DNA of 64,000 nt, taken from the NCBI GenBank assembly GCA_021442155.1, contig CM038223.1:32152983-32216982 (forward strand), read 5' to 3'. The notes below the pieces were generated by a model, which was given only the letters and a program-made list of their open reading frames with translations, ran no database searches and was not told the DNA's origin. The translations under genes and the position numbers were made by a program. This document shows positions 23,901-37,260 of the stretch, piece after piece. Source of the stretch: Cymbidium sinense. Its lineage: Eukaryota > Streptophyta > Magnoliopsida > Asparagales > Orchidaceae. Numbering within the stretch: position 1 is the stretch's first letter; the number at the start of each line of letters is the position of its first letter.

Positions 23901-26900
23901 AAATCAAATAAACTCGAAACCACTTGAACTTTGGACTAACTCATTTTTCACCCATCCCAAATCTACCCAAATCAAACCTATAGCCAAATGACTATTTTGC
24001 CCTTGGGTTTAGGGCATCCCATGAGATAAACCCATGTTCATTGAGTCATTTTCTCCACCTAGCCACTTGGCACCCAACCATAGGTCCACTTAGGCACCTT
24101 GGACCATAGCTGACCTGACCCAAAAGTAGTTGGATCGGCCATGATCCATGGGAAGGTAAAATCACCTACCCATCCCCATTGAAGCTTTCCAAACAGCCAT
24201 AGGACACCCACTACTCCCTTGGCAGCCACCTCCACACCCTCATCCAACCAAACTGAGCCACAACATGCACCCAAGGACCTCCACCAACCTCTGACTTGGC
24301 CAATTAATCAAGAAGAAGCTAAAGAAGTCGTAACCATCTGATCCAAAGAAATGAGGGGGTATACACCACTCATTATCACTCAAACACATGGAGACACACT
24401 CAATTCAACCCTAGCAGCTAAGGAGAGAGTTCCCAGAGCAATTTCCAAGCCTTCCCAAGCTACCCAAAATCTCCATTTTTGATTTTACGCAAAATTGAAA
24501 TAGGGAAGACCACCTTGAATTCACATTTGCTCAAATCTCCACCAAAGTGAAATTAACTTTGCACACACCTTCCTTGGAGCCAAATGAGTAAAAATAAATC
24601 CTTTCCCAAGCTTTCTGACAGTCGGAGGGTAGAGTTTGATCCTGCCCAACCACAGACATTTAGTGCTTTGGTCTTCTAAGTCAACTACACCAAATCAAAA
24701 CTCGTGCGGCTCAACAGAGCTTCGTTTCTACCAAACAAAGCTTCCTCAATTGTTGGAACCATCAATCATAAGCTATGGTGAGGTATGCCATTTAAACTGA
24801 TCCTTGAATGAAAATAGCTTGTCTTTTATGAAAGAAATTTTAATGTCACGTATTTTAATTGTTATGCTTCCTCGAAGGTGTAGGATCATTTTCATCTCCA
24901 TCCGAGCTCGGGTGAGCTCGAATTGAGCGATGATCGATGGACGATAGCCATTGTTCAATGCTTGAGCAGAAATAAATCATGGACCGTCCATCCCGCGTGA
25001 TCGAAATGGACAATCATAATCAGATCATGCTTAGAGCTTCTGATTAATCCCTCAAAATTGCGTGTTTAATCGTGGCCATCCGATCTTAGATCGCACGGTC
25101 CACGAAGTTAATACGTGCACCTCCATCCGAGTCAGCACTTAGATGTGACAACTTAAATAGAGAATCCCATCGCGCCACATGGAAAGCACGCCGCGCCATC
25201 CGCCACATGGCCCGATGGGATTAAGGCTTTAATTAAAGCTAATTAATTAGTTTTTAATCCTGAAATTTTATGAATTCATAATTAATTCTAAAAAACTTTA
25301 AAAATTACAAACTTAGGCTCATTTTAAAGATATTATAGAGTAAAATCTAGGAAAATTATTATTATTAGATTTTGAATAGTGGATTTGGCTTAATTAAGGT
25401 TTAATTAGAAATATAATTAACCTAATTACTTCTTAATTAACCATCAAATTAATCTCAAACTTTCAGTGCATATTTAGGAGGATGACCTCTGCCTCCCTAA
25501 TTTTTCTGGGATTTTATTGGTTGCTTAATTATGGAAACTAATGGATTAAGCCTTAATTACTTTCTTAATATAATTAATGATAATTAAGAAAATGAACAGT
25601 AAATTAATCAATCAATCAAGCTTATTTACCTCTATTAATGATGATAAAGTCCAGGAAAATGGATTGGGACTTCCTCTTCCAATCTTTTCTTTAAGTCTTC
25701 TCTAATCCCTCTTAAATAATTAATTAAATTGACATTAATTAATTAACAAGATTAATCAAAATTCAAATCATACATAAACCTTAATTAACTAATTGAAAGG
25801 AATTAGGGATTGGGACTTAGGCTCTCTTCTTTGCTTCTTTCTCTAAGCCCATCTCACTTTGGTTGGTTAAGGTTAATTAAGATTTAATTAGTTAATTAAT
25901 GAACTTAATTAATTCAATTGAATCTACTTCTCTAATTTAACCTTGGGTAGCTCTTTGGGTGTCCAATGACCAAAAGTGAGAGATTATGAAATTATGGTTA
26001 GCTCACATATGTGAGAAAACTATAAAAGTAGTTAAGTGAGATCCCTTAAGCTTAATTAACTATTAATCATGAGCCAATTGCATTAGGCCCCTTTCATTTC
26101 TTAAGAGCATTGCAAATTTATTTTTCATGTGGTTGAATATCATGTTGGCTCATTATTAGTTAGTTAATTAACTTACGATGATGTAGGTAAGGGTTAATTA
26201 ATCCACCTAATTCATATCCTAACTTAATTAAATCATAAAATCAACTTAATTATTTATTCCTTGAACCAAAATTAACTCACACATGGGCAATGGGATTAGG
26301 ACCAGCAAATCTCTTTCACATTTCCTAAATCAAGCTCAACTCAAAAATGAAATGATATTAAAGAACTTTGGTTTATTTTAAATAGCCTTATTTAGTATGA
26401 TTGTCCTTAGGAATTAATTAGAATGAATGAGATCATGTGTTTATGTTCCTTTATTTCTTTTCAATCATGTTAAATGTTGCTTGCCATATGTAATCATGCA
26501 TTCATTTCTTTTAAAATTAACTGAATGAAATAGTTTCTTTTATGTCAAATTACATGTGTTGACTTAAATTAAAAATAAGTGTGGTTGTTATTACTATTAA
26601 ATCAAAAATTATTTTCAAAAGCCTATAAATCAATTATAATATATGGAGTGATTCTAATTACAAATATGTATAAGTTTGCATGTGTTAATAATATAAGATA
26701 TGCAATATGAAGCTCTCTTTCCTTACTTTATGTGGATTTACATAGGATTTATAAATGTATAGTTTATTTGAAAGAATACAACATTTGTCTAAATCCATTC
26801 CTATGCATTTCCATACTAAGACTTAGGAAGAATTTCATATCATATACGTAAATCATATAATCGAATCAAATATAACTTCTTGCATAACTTCTTATTCTTG

Positions 26901-27149
26901 TGGTTCTTTTTGTACATTCATATGTGTCTGAGAAAAGTGGTATATTAGTCTAGACACCCCGGGGATGTGAGGCCTTAAGTAGCCCTAAGTAGGTCTTGTA
27001 CCTTCACCTCTAGTGCAGAACAATGACATTGTACTCACTTAAAACTCTTATACATATGTATGTATGATGTGACCAATGAATAAGAATCATAATCAAATAA
27101 ATCAAATACAACTTTTGCATGGGTTTTCCTATCCTTATAGCTGTTTATA

Positions 27150-27410
27150 CATCTATATGTATCTACATGTGAATAATGGCATCATACATACTATATGTAT
27201 CTAATGGCATCATACTCACTTAAAACTTTTATACATGTGAATGATGCCATACTATATGTATCTACATGTGAATAATGGCATCATACATACTATATGGACA
27301 CCCCGGGGCTGTGAATAAGTGAGTATGATGCCCTTGGTGTAGAATAATGGCATCATACTCACTTAAAACTTTTATACATGTGAATGTGTATTTAGCTAAT
27401 GGATGAAAAA
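27150..27410 (+). repeat. Short-unit tandem array within 3' LTR
   Basis: Units built from CATCATAC, ACTATATG and TATCTACATGTGAATAATGG recur from 27150 to 27350, then the CACTTAAAACTTTTATACATG block repeats. The 5' LTR lacks this array, so it arose in this copy after or during insertion. Confidence 0.6.
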
Positions 27411-28550
27411 TCCCTCTTTTCTATTAAAAACACATGCATTCATAATTTAATCAAAATGAAATATTTAAATTCTAAACATTTTTTTTTTTGCATTCATCAT
27501 TTAAGTGTGCTAAGAAAAACATTGTATGTATAGGTATGTTTAAGATTTAATCATATACATAATATACATGATGGAAAGAAATGAATAAACATGTGTTATG
27601 TGATAGTAATTCATTCTAATTAATCTTAAGATATCTTTCTTATTGAATAAGGTCATTTAGATCAAACCTAAACTTAAGATTGATTAAAATATATAATAAG
27701 CCATTCACTAAAAAAATTGATTAATTAACTTACTTTAAAAGTGACTTAAGGTAGGGATGAAAGAGAGATTACCTCTCTTTCTTCTCTTTATAACACTTAG
27801 TTGTTAAGTGTAGGCCATATGAAATAAAAGAAAACACTAAATAAAATCTTCAAATCACTTAAATTACTTAAAGAGAAATCAACCCCTTATAAATTAAATT
27901 ATTCACACTTAGCAAAATTACAACTCTAAAGCCTAGTTAGAACATACCACACAAGCTTTAATGCACACACATTAGACTAAGTCCCCACTTCTAGCTTTAT
28001 ATTAAGGTGGTGCATGGTTTGATATATGCTTGTTTTGTGATGTATTATTATAGATTGGATGTTAGGGTGTATATGCGTAGTCCGAATGTTAGGCCAATAT
28101 TAGCCTAATTATGCTTTCTATAGGGGGTTGTGCTTAAAGGGCCACTAAATAAGAATATAAATGTTTTTTGCTATATAGGTTGCTTAGCTAAGCACCTAAC
28201 AGAGTTGGGCTTGGTTACCCATGTGTGGGGTGTTAAGTCCAAATTATTCATAGAATTGTTTGGGTTGTATGATGTGTTTAGCTAACATTTGTTCTGCAGG
28301 TGTAGCTAAATTTACTTTCCTTCTTTTAATGTAATTTTGCATTAGGATTTGGATGAGTATTATGGGGAATTAGGATGAACATTAGTTATAAGACCAAGTC
28401 TCATGTCCCATGTGATGCCTTTGGAGGAAGCACATCCAAATCAAGCCAAAAGGAAGAAAGAAATAAAGTAAATCAAAATGAAGAAATGGAATATGAAGAA
28501 ATGAAGAATGAAGAATAAAGACTCCCATAAGTAATTATTCTTTTGTAATC

Positions 28551-28625
28551 CGGGTTGTATAGGGGTAGAGCTCGGCTACCCACATTTCTTTTCGGGTAGT
28601 ACGGCGATACCCGACCGCATCAGCC
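28551..28625 (+). promoter_or_regulatory. Conserved TATA-like block of the LTR (3' LTR copy)
   Basis: GGTTGTATAGGGGTAGAGCT is followed by CGGCTACCCACATTTCTTTT and a GATACCCGACCGCAT segment, as in all four LTR copies. If this is the promoter, U3 is about 6.3 kb and R-U5 about 1.5 kb. Confidence 0.35.
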
Positions 28626-29912
28626 TTTTATTCTTTTGTGATAACTTTATAAATTTTTTTGTTGTTTTGTTTAGCTTGTGCATTAGAAAAAGTATGTATT
28701 TTCACAGTTTATTTATGATTGGTGATTGTTGTATGGCATGGATGCGATTAGACTCTTAGGAAAATAAATAAACTTTCTATCCCATTAAAAACTCATAACT
28801 AAATTTTTTTTAAAATAACTCATAACCTGGCATAAAGCTTAGGTATTAAATCAAGATAATAAAATATTTAGCAACCCCTTAGCTGGATGTTGTATGTTTA
28901 ACAGCACGCATATCATCTTATTTCACTCGCGTTAAGAGAGGGCTTCCATCTTTGCCAAATATAATGGGCTTAACCTTTGAGAGCCTATGATGAAAGAACA
29001 CCTCTTTCCCTTTTGATTTGTCCTATAATCAATTTCTCATGCATTTAGGCATATAAAATCTCATAGCCTGTGTCAAAATAAAAAGTCCCAAATTAAATAA
29101 AATCTGATAAAAATTTGCATTAGATTAATTCATTATTCATACCCCTCATGCTCTAGTCTCTTAGGGAGTGGGTTTAAGGACTTAGTTTCTTTTCTAAATA
29201 AAAATAACCTAGCTATATTGCAAAAGCATAAGACTTGCCTACATAGATTTAAAGTGTATGAGCAGTTAACTGGCTGCCACTCTAAGCGGTAATACGTCCA
29301 GCAGTCGAGTGGTTTACTCTCTCTTGTAAAGGTAAACCATATACTCACTTTCACCTTAGATTTAGGTCGTGCTTTGGCCCTCACCAAAGCTCCCTATATT
29401 TAGGATCTGAGGTTGCATTTTCTTTCAGACTACAGACATAAATCCTCACTTCTTATGCATCCTAATAATTTTATATTGTTAGAGTATAAGCCCTAGCTTT
29501 CTAATGAAATGTTAACTCAAAAATAATAAATCTCCTCAATTTCAAATATATAAAGCCCAACCATAGGATGGATTGGAGTGCTCACTAGGCTTCCTAGTAT
29601 TATGAGCACTCTCTAGTCATCTTCTTTAGTCTCGATAATAACTCTTCCCTTTTGATCCATCCCACTTGATTTTCTAAAACATAACCAATTTATTGATCGT
29701 CTGATCTTTGAATTCTTTGGAGAAAATAATCGTCTACTTTAATCGAGAGTATTCTTAAGGCATTCATTTTCTTTAAGATGTAATTAACTATGGGGGCTTG
29801 CCCCCATAAGGAACTTTAGAACCCGATTTAAATAAACGTTACTTTATTCATCCATGTAAGGTAAGGAAAAAAATCTCTGGTATATTCGAAAACCCATCAT
29901 GCCTTAGGAGTC

Positions 29913-30006
29913 CTTATTAGGTGATTATGTCCATTGTAGAGTACTGACTTCTATCTTCTGAGATAGTACACTATTTCTCAATGTCGTACCCGATCACCTC
30001 AATAAG
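29913..30006 (+). other. Conserved LTR-end nested stem-loop (3' LTR copy)
   Basis: CTTATTAGGTGAT (29913-29925) pairs with GATCACCTCAATAAG (29992-30006) with one bulge. Inside, CTATCT-TCTG-AGATAG (29951-29966) forms a perfect six-pair hairpin with a tetraloop. Confidence 0.6.
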
Positions 30007-30067
30007 TACACCCTTAGATCTGCGTGGTGTCCCCTCCCCAATAAAATGAATCAAAATAAACAACACA

Positions 30068-30243
30068 ATAATCATCAACGTGCATCCATCATTATTTGTA
30101 TAAGATGATAAGCTAAGAAAACCTTTCCCCATAAAAGAGATAATGTCAAATTAAATATATCACTATGTTCATACTCAAATAATCTCATGCCAGAAAGGAC
30201 GTGTCATGTGTCTCTATTTGCATGGTTTTACATTAAATGACAC
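30068..30243. other. Spacer between two LTRs
   Basis: This is 176 bp of AT-rich sequence between the end of the 3' LTR (30067) and the next LTR start (30244). I see no gene or repeat in it. It may be old host DNA or a residue of another element. Confidence 0.4.
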
Positions 30244-33200
30244 TATTGACCTCATTTTTGGATAAGGTTAACATTTCTTCCAAAGGCATTCATTAGGACT
30301 CCTAATCCTAAATTAGAAGCATTCTAACTAAGCACTTAGGTCATCACACTTAATGATCTAGTGCACTTTCCCTAGATTAATTAATCTAACTTAATGGATT
30401 TAGTTAGATTCAATCCAAATCTTTAACCTAAACATACACCACTCTAAATTTAAAATTAATTAAGCCTAGATTAGGGTATAATTAAGGAACTAAACCACAT
30501 ACCTTAATTAAGCTTATTATCATATAAACCTAAGGAAATTATAATAAAATCCAAGACAAACCCAAATTAAATAAAATTAGAAACATAAACTCATTACATA
30601 AAATTAAATCCAAACCAAAGGTCAAAGATTGGTCAACCCTTTTACATGGATTTGACTTATGTGGGTCCCACCAAGTCAAAGGTCAATCCACTAGAATTTG
30701 ACCAAATAAAATCATCCAAATGGTTAGAATGATACTATGAACATATATAAACATGAATTTGAAGAAATATAAGTCTAATTTGGCCTTAATTAGACTAATT
30801 AGGTCATTTAACCTAAACAAGTCTAAATGGGTCTTATTGGATTTAAACCCAAATTAAACTCAAATCAAATATCCTAAATCATTTGAATATGATTGTTGAA
30901 CATAAATCAATCCATTATTGGGTCCAATTTGACTAACTTGGTCATTTGACCCAAATGAACCCAAACTTAACCCATTAAGCCCGACTTAGGTTAAATAGGT
31001 TCAAAATGAAATAAAATTGAAATTGTTTGATCCAATGCATTCCAAATTGCTTGGATTAACCCAATGAAAAATTAAACACATTATAATTAAGACAAATAAC
31101 TTATTTGACTTAATTAAAATCAACCCAAATTTAATTACATCAAAAGGACTAAAGCTAAAGTAACTACTCCATAAATCTTAAAATCTTTGAAACCATTTTA
31201 TTAAAAGGTTTATTAACGATTAATTGGACACATCCTAAGCATTAATCCAAGACCAATCCATCAAATGATGTAACTTAAATCAAACTATTGAAAGAAATTT
31301 AAGTGGCTTAATTCAAAAAGATTTCAATTCAATCTCCAACTAATTCACTTAGGATGTAACTAAAACATTCCTAAACTTAATTAATGATGGTTCTCAGCCC
31401 AAATTAAATCACTTGAGCAACTTCACATAAATCCAAAGCAAAAGATGACATGGCAAGTCAAAGGTATGAAATGCCAAATCCTATTTGCATAATCTCATTC
31501 CCACTCCACCTCTTCACCTTAGACAGGTGTTAGATGGCTAGTAAGCATGCTAACTAACTCCCAAAAGTTGCAATCACCTCAATCAATCAAGGGGAGAAGA
31601 GAAAAAGGCTAAAAATCTCATGACAACTATCGGATATTCATATAGAGAATTTCCTAAGTGAAATAGACCTTTCCATCACCTTCCTTACCTCACAAAAAGT
31701 TGAAACCCATCTTTCCCCACTTCCCTTGTCGCTGAGAGGCCAGAGAGCCACCATAGCTGCCAGAATCCAAGCCGAGGTTGGTCTAGAAGGCAATCCAGAG
31801 GGAGGCAACTCAATTCCTTTAGCACACAAGCTCTCCACACTATTCCACAACCATTGGAGTCAACCCCACCACCGGAGATCGCTAGGACTGAGGTATTCTA
31901 TTAACGACCCCCCTCAAGCTTTCGAGTTAACCACTTTTCGAAGCAAATTTGATCTCAAGTGAGATCAAACTATTTATATCCTTTTATTTTCATTAACTAA
32001 TGGATTTGCAATCGAAATCGTACAATTTTGACAGTCAAATGGCCATAAATCACGTAGAAATGATGGACAGCTCTTAGCCTTCGCCATCGACATAGGAGAC
32101 GTAATCTTCGTCGTTTGTTTCTTTTAAAAAGAATGGACAATCGAGATCTAGCTGGATCTCTAATTAAATCTGATAAGGGGAAAGTCCCTAATTAACCCAC
32201 GTGGGCCGCTTTAAATATGCGAATCCATGTGGATCTCGCGTGGCCTAATGATGTGATGCCACATCGGATCCACGTGGATTTGACACGCCAAAATGAAAAT
32301 TTTGAGTTTTTCTTAATTAAAAATTAAAGGAAAATACATAAAACTTCAAAAAAACAAAAAAAATAAATATAAATAAAAAAATTATAATTTTGGGCTCTAT
32401 GGATTCATCTTGATGAGAGGAATCCATTAAAATTAAAATTCTCAAATTAGTTTGGGTATTTTGACATTAATTTGGGTTTGAATAAAAATGTTCAAACCTT
32501 ACTAACTCCCAAACAAATGCTCAAACTGAAATGAAACTTTGAGCGATTAAAATTAATGTTAAGACATACATTATGTAAAATTTTCATTATTTATTAAGCA
32601 TTGAATCTTAATAGAAGAAATTTCAAACCATAAACTTTCCTTTTTATGAAATTAATTAATAATAAATAAAATAAATGTTTGAAATAAATCAAATCAATTC
32701 AAAACATCATAATATACTCTAATGATCATAAATAAGCCATTAAAACTCATGATAACATAATAATTTATAAAATGGCATAATTAGGCTATTAATTGAATTA
32801 ATTAATTCAATTAATTAACTTGAACTTAAATAAAATATAATAAATTAACCAAATTACCAAAAATTATAAATGAACTCTTTGGATGCCTATTCTAGAGGGG
32901 AATCAAGGAAAAATAAAATCCCTAAATAATTTCCACTAAAATAAGTATAATTTAGATTTTAATAAAATAATTAAAACCTTAATTACACCTTAATTATATA
33001 TCTAATCAAAGTGAAACTTTGGGGAAATGAAATAGAAAAGGAACCCCACATTCCATAAAACATTTCAAGTCCATTTGACCTTTAGATTGGGGGTATTTGA
33101 ATTTCCAAGTCCCTAGCTCAATTTAAGGGAAATATTAAATTAGAAAAATTACATAAATTAAAAAATCCATAGTATAAATTTAAAACATTATAATTGATAT

Positions 33201-36200
33201 GAGAACACTTAAATAAAATATCTAAGCCAACTGAAAACAATAAAACCTTAATAATCCTAAGTTAAAGATCAAGATTAAAGGAAAATATGAAGCTTAATCA
33301 CATTTAATAATGATTATTCTTTAAATCATAATAATCCCATTTTATAAATTGAAATATAAAGATAATTGATCTTGAAATTTGTAAGTTATTAATATACAAA
33401 TACACTAAAATCATTTGGATAAAAGAATAAAATGGTATAAATGCAAACATAAAAGGTTAAGTATAATTAAAACATTAAAATAACAAAGTAACATAAAGCT
33501 AATTTAATAAACAAAAACACAACCTTTCTTTAAATTCCTTAAGTCATGAAAAGGAAAAATTACATTAGGATAAATGTTCTTTTCAAAGAACATAATGATC
33601 ATTCCTTTCAAATTAATTAAAATAAATTGAATCATTCCATAATGTATAAAATATACAACTTGAAATTAATCACCTATGTCTAAATTCATTAATAAACCTT
33701 GAAAGCACTTTTATGAAATGAATAAATTAAAACAAGAAAGAATCATTAATGCAAAAGAATTACAGAATTGAAATATAATAAATTGAATATGAATTTACTT
33801 AGGATAATGAACATTAATGAAAATGTGTAAATGAAATTAACTTAAATTGAACAAATAAAATACCTATACCTAAGTGTAATGAGTATGTTATATGAAATTA
33901 AAATAAAATGATATTACACATAAAGTTTTACCCTAAATCAAATATAGCAAAACCAATTAATAGATATAAATATTAAATCAAATATGAATTCAAATAACAT
34001 AAATATTAAAACTTAATAAATGTAAGAATAAATCTAAAATACAAATAAATTCAAGAAACTTAAAATATGCAAGTCATCATAATCAATAAAGCAAACATAA
34101 AAAAATCAAATTAAATGAATAAATGACAAATGTTAACAACACAATATTAAGCCAAAGGAATTTTATGAAATTAAAACCATATTAATTAAAGAACAAAGAA
34201 ATTTTAAAGGGAAAATCAAATTACATCATAAATATATCATACCAGTAAATGAATTAAACTTCAAGTGGAAAAGAACAAAGAAATTTAAAATAAGATCAAT
34301 CAAACCCTGTAAATTCAAGTTAATTAAAATACTTAGAATTTTAGTTAGATATTTAGGATGAATCTTTACCTTAGAATAAAGATATCATCCTATTAGGGCC
34401 TAAGATGTTGAATAGAATAGGCTCCACCCAAAATGGAACCTATTGTATTCTTCATTCTTAAAAAACCTAATCTAACTTTAACATGATAAAATGTATCTAA
34501 AATAAAAAAAAATTAATAAATTATTAAATCATTTGAATTGAAATCATCCAAAAGTAAATAAACAAATACTTAAAACCAGAAATTGAAACCTAAAAGCCTA
34601 GTAATGTCTTGCCACACAAACCATCTTTCTTCACACACTAGAGTTATAGGTCTCAGACCCTAGACTTAAGTTAGGCCGTTCAATGATTTTCTATGTTGTT
34701 GTGATAAAAACTACTTTTATTATTTTATGATGTACTATTTTAAATTGGATAACTAGGATTGATTGCCTATAGTCTGGATGGTAAGTCATTATTTCTACTA
34801 TTAACATCGTCTTCTGCAGGGGGCTGTGTTAAAGGGACTGTCATCATAAAAAAATTACAAAATTGTTGTTTACTTGCAATAGCTGAATAGTCACTTAATA
34901 TAGCTCATTAGATAGGTGGGTTTGGCAAGCAACTAATGCTAAGTATGTATATTTATAAAATATAATTGTTGTGTGCTATTTATACTTTTCTGACATTTGT
35001 GTTAAAGGGCTTAGGATTTATTTTTGAATTTAAAAATATAAATGAGCTTAAAATTAGGTTAAGATATATGGGGATCTAGGATTAGCAGGAGTTGACTCTA
35101 CTAGCAGATGGTGTAGAGGTCCCCTGTGAAACCAAATGGAGATTCCTGAAGAAGAAGGAGATGATCTTGTAAAGAAGACCCATAGATTTAGACTTGTAGT
35201 TCTAGGATGGGTTGTATAAAGGTAGAGCTCAGTTTCTCATTTTCATTTCTTCTGGGATATACAGTGATACCCGACCGCATTGGCATATTTTATAAATTTA
35301 AATTTGTTTGATTTAATTTAGGATGCACAATAGAATCAACTTGTTCTTCTAGGTTTCTTTATCTTGTGCTTTTCTATGATGAATGCTTAGACGTAGGCTC
35401 ATAGGAAAAATTAAATTTTCTACCTAATTAAATTTAATCAATTTAAACATAAATAATGTAATTCAAAATCTCACATAAATTAAAGCCCTAGAAAATAACT
35501 TAAAATCAAGTAGAAATCAATTAGCTCTTAAAAATCATAGAATCATATCGCTCCAATCCTTAAATTGGACAACTTCTCCTATTTCACCTGTGAGGATGAT
35601 CGTCTTCTTGGGGAAGCCTGCCTTCTATTATTGATTTGACCCACAACTATTTCTAATAGCATGACATTAAGCATAAATCACACACATGGCCTAAAAATGA
35701 TTATCGAGTCAAAATGTTAAAAATCTGAAAAATGTGCATTAGTTAGATGCATTTCATACTTATATTATCTTAGGGATTAGGAAGTGAGTCTAGGTTCATA
35801 GATTCCTTTCCTAAAAATATTGTAGCTCAATCATCTTACATTCATAAGACTTAGCGTCATGAATTTAAAATACACTTAGGTGATGTTAGCTAATAGCCCC
35901 TCCAGGCGGGTTGTAAGTCCAAAAGAGTTAGAGATATATTAGTTCTCTTAAGTGAGAGGAATGACCTATAATTCTCAAAATAAAATTAGGTTGAGCATCT
36001 GACATGTGTCAAAAGTACTTGTAAACTTGGTTCTGAAGCATCCTCATCGATGTAAGTCCTCAACCCTAGACATTTCACAGTCTTGTGCTACTAGAATCTA
36101 AGTCCCAAGCTTCTAAGAAAATATCAACTCAAAGTCTAAACTAAATTTCAAATTTTAAAGCCTAATTATAGGATAGTTAAAATTCTTACTAGGCATCCCA

Positions 36201-36641
36201 ATATCAATTAGCATTTCCTACTTCATCATAATTGGATTCCAAAAATAACTCTCTCCACTTTGGACCGTTTCCAACTGAAAATCCCAAATATCAATCTTTT
36301 GAAAACCACCTTAGAAATGTTTAGAAATAATAACTTATTTCTTCAATCGAGAGTATTCTTATAAAGATACCCTTCTTAAGATGTAATTAATTATAGGAGC
36401 TTGCCTTTATAGGGAATCATGAACCCAATTTAAATTAAACCATGTTCTACTTTCCATATAGTTTAGGGGGAAAATTCTCTGATATATGAAAGATCCATTA
36501 GCCTTAGGAGTCTTTTATTAAATGAGTGAATCCATTATAAAAATATGATTATCTTCTGAGATAAGATGTTTATTCCTTATGACGTATTTGATCATCCAAA
36601 TAAGCTATGTGGTGTCATAAATTTTATTAACAAATACCACA
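30244..36641 (+). repeat. Second direct LTR of the family (solo or truncated element)
   Basis: It starts TATTGACCTCATTTTTGGA and ends AATACCACA. The order of landmarks follows the other LTRs: GGTATTCTATTAACGACC (31893) corresponds to the GAGGTATGCCATT block, ACGTGG-rich patch 32200-32290, CTGCAGGGGGCTGTGTTAAAGG (34816), TATA-like block (35208) and the terminal stem-loop (36512-36605). Unlike the 5' LTR it is not followed by a PBS, so it is a solo LTR or the 3' LTR of a lost element. No matching target duplication was seen at the ends. The 32300-34560 part is very AT-rich and holds no gene that I can see. Confidence 0.7.
35208..35285 (+). promoter_or_regulatory. Conserved TATA-like block (second direct LTR)
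   Basis: GGTTGTATAAAGGTAGAGCT is the best TATA-box match among the four copies, and it is followed by the same GATACCCGACCGCATTGGC segment. Confidence 0.35.
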
Positions 36642-37084
36642 TGAAATGCAGATATGACCAGAACCCTTTGATCGATTGCTTGGCATCCATATAGCTCCAC
36701 TATATTTCGGTCACGGTAACTACTCATATGTTCCTTAATGGCTTTGCTCCTTGAGCCATGAATTATATAATATATTTAGTAGGAAAAAAAATCTTATGTT
36801 AGCTAAGGTTGACTTAAATTTGTCACCTTAGATAATTATCACCATATGTCTATAAGAACACCTTGGATGATGCAACCCATAGCTACTGACAAGAATTATT
36901 CCATCATGAACTATTTCTTTTGGCTAAGTAGACTAGGGACCACGACAATCTAGGATGATGAAACCATGAGATCTTGATTAGACGTGTCATCATCGCCCCT
37001 GATATATACTTTAAGTTAAATGATAGCTATTTATGTCATAGTACGCATCGCTAGACACTAATTCATATCAGATAAGATATGTTT
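36642..37084. other. No gene seen
   Basis: This stretch follows the LTR end at 36641 and is AT-rich. No PBS, ORF or recognisable repeat is visible. It may be interior remnants of an older family member. Confidence 0.3.
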
Positions 37085-37260
37085 ATTCTCCAACTTTAAT
37101 CAAGAGTGCTCTCTTAGTGTGGTAAGAGAGGTAATGAATTATGAATTCTTGCATTTATAGAAAGTAGGACCCATATCTAAATAAACCCTAATGTAATGTT
37201 ATGAGAAATTTGGTTAATTATATATATATCAATCTGCATCATGAAAAAATATACTCCTAC
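37085..37260 (+). repeat. Distant fragment of the giant-LTR family
   Basis: The order CTTTAATCAAGAGTGCTCTC, GTAATGAATTATGAATTCTTGC, TAGGACCCATATCTAAATAA parallels the segment shortly before the LTR ends (compare 29735-29850 and 36340-36450), but it is more diverged. It is an old LTR scrap. Confidence 0.45.

Larger units (their letters stand above)
22284..30067 (+). repeat. 3' LTR of main element (about 7.8 kb)
   Basis: The start TGTTGACCTCA is supported by the same start in the inverted copy (14299 on the minus strand) and a TATTGACCTCA start at 30244. The end is AACACA at 30067, matching ACACCACA at 5381. Its 24468-30067 part aligns with the truncated 5' LTR. Features along it are a TTGACC/GGTCAA-rich low-complexity U3 part (about 22490-23950), a GC-richer patch (24050-25240), an AT-rich body, short tandem arrays (26920-27410), a TATA-like block (28551) and a nested stem-loop (29913-30006). 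At about 7.8 kb this is longer than typical plant LTRs. The polypurine tract before 22284 is not obvious. Confidence 0.75.

Noticed and set aside
24344..24360. Polypurine tract AAAGAAATGAGGGGG before a 3' LTR
   Set aside because: It lies inside the LTR as defined by the inverted and second direct copies, and is absent from the partner LTR.
24468..24480. LTR start at the point where the two LTRs begin to align (190/24468)
   Set aside because: There is no TG start or polypurine tract there. Two other copies share a TGTTGACCTCA start that matches 22284, so the 5' LTR is simply truncated.
24775..24790. Conserved GAGGTATGCC as a 5' splice site in the element leader
   Set aside because: Although present in all LTR copies, it is far upstream of the candidate promoter block, so it would not be in the transcript start region. 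Conservation may be by descent.
31638..31962. Overlapping ORFs on both strands as host genes
   Set aside because: They lie in the LTR at the place matching 13300-13500 of the inverted copy, show no motif, and are not conserved as frames in other copies.
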